From assembly GCF_035582795.1 (NCBI RefSeq), contig NC_134367.1, positions 498,501 to 562,500 on the forward strand: 64,000 bases of DNA, read 5' to 3'. This DNA is from Mycteria americana (Eukaryota > Chordata > Aves > Ciconiiformes > Ciconiidae). Below, piece after piece: positions 63,651-64,000 of this stretch. Made by a program: the position numbers and the translations under genes. The notes beneath the pieces are model-generated. The model was not told the DNA's origin. It was given only the letters and a program-made list of their open reading frames with translations, and did no database searches. Position 1 is the stretch's first letter. The number at the start of each line of letters is the position of its first letter.

Positions 63651-64000
63651 ACGCGCCAGGGCGGGGGCCGCCGCACGCCCCCGCGCTGGGGACACGCAAG
63701 CTGCCGCCACCGGCCCCGGGGTGCCTGGCACCTCTCCCCGTGCCGGACGGCCTCCCAGCTGCGGCAGGCGGCAAATCCTGGTCCCTGTGGAGGGCACGGC
63801 TCAACCGAGCGGAAACCGTTGCCGTCGGGAGGGCGGAGGTGTCGTGCCAGGCTGCCGCGCAGGAGCTCCCGGCCGCGAGCGAGGGCGTGCGCGGGACGAC
63901 GGCGGCTGAAGGACAAACCTCGGCGTGCCCGGCCGACGGACGCCGCAGCCCCAGGAGGCCTGGGCACCGACCGCAGCGGTGGGACGGGCCACGGGGACGC

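Overview
This window is GC-rich vertebrate nuclear DNA, almost certainly from a bird. Spliced exons carry canonical GT-AG borders. Several CR1 LINE fragments of avian type are present, together with the 3' part of an avian-type endogenous retroviral LTR. GC-rich tandem repeats lie in nearly every intron and intergenic gap, as on avian microchromosome-like DNA. There is no bacterial or phage gene here; most long open frames are by-products of GC-rich or tandemly repeated sequence.

The window holds two complete or nearly complete genes, both on the minus strand and arranged head to tail, plus a likely promoter for a third. (1) A CpG island at about 3.75-5.6 kb has a splice donor at 4989/4988, an NRF1 site and two RFX X-boxes. 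It looks like the promoter and non-coding first exon of a minus-strand gene running off the left edge; from human gene order MAPRE3 is the best guess. (2) DPYSL5 (CRMP5) runs from a candidate promoter near 22.6 kb to a poly(A) signal at 6368-6373. All 12 coding exons (17459 down to 7590) are intact and join to exactly 564 codons. (3) An intergenic gap of about 6.6 kb (22.75-29.37 kb) is dominated by a CCATGGCCCC array and a 3.2 kb decamer satellite, followed by nested CR1 fragments. (4) DNMT3A runs from a CpG-island exon at about 63.1 kb to its stop at 33641 and a long 3' UTR down to about 29.37 kb. Twenty coding exons are intact and encode 876 residues covering the N-terminal region, PWWP, ADD and cytosine methyltransferase domains. 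A second CpG island at about 42.2 kb with its own splice donor matches the expected DNMT3A2 promoter.

Other notable structures are a decamer array of about 320 units without a single indel, whose minus strand carries GGG every 10 bp; a GC-AG intron in DNMT3A; a Met-only candidate first coding exon; a cluster of seven TCGCGA motifs at the DPYSL5 promoter; a 34-bp-arm near-perfect inverted repeat in a DPYSL5 intron; and a 5.4 kb 30-bp minisatellite in DNMT3A intron 1 with a recently homogenised 60-bp higher-order block and three retroelement fragments embedded in it. The only cooperation visible between the genes is shared orientation: DNMT3A is a de novo DNA methyltransferase and DPYSL5 a neuronal cytoskeletal adaptor, and I see no operon-like or functional coupling.
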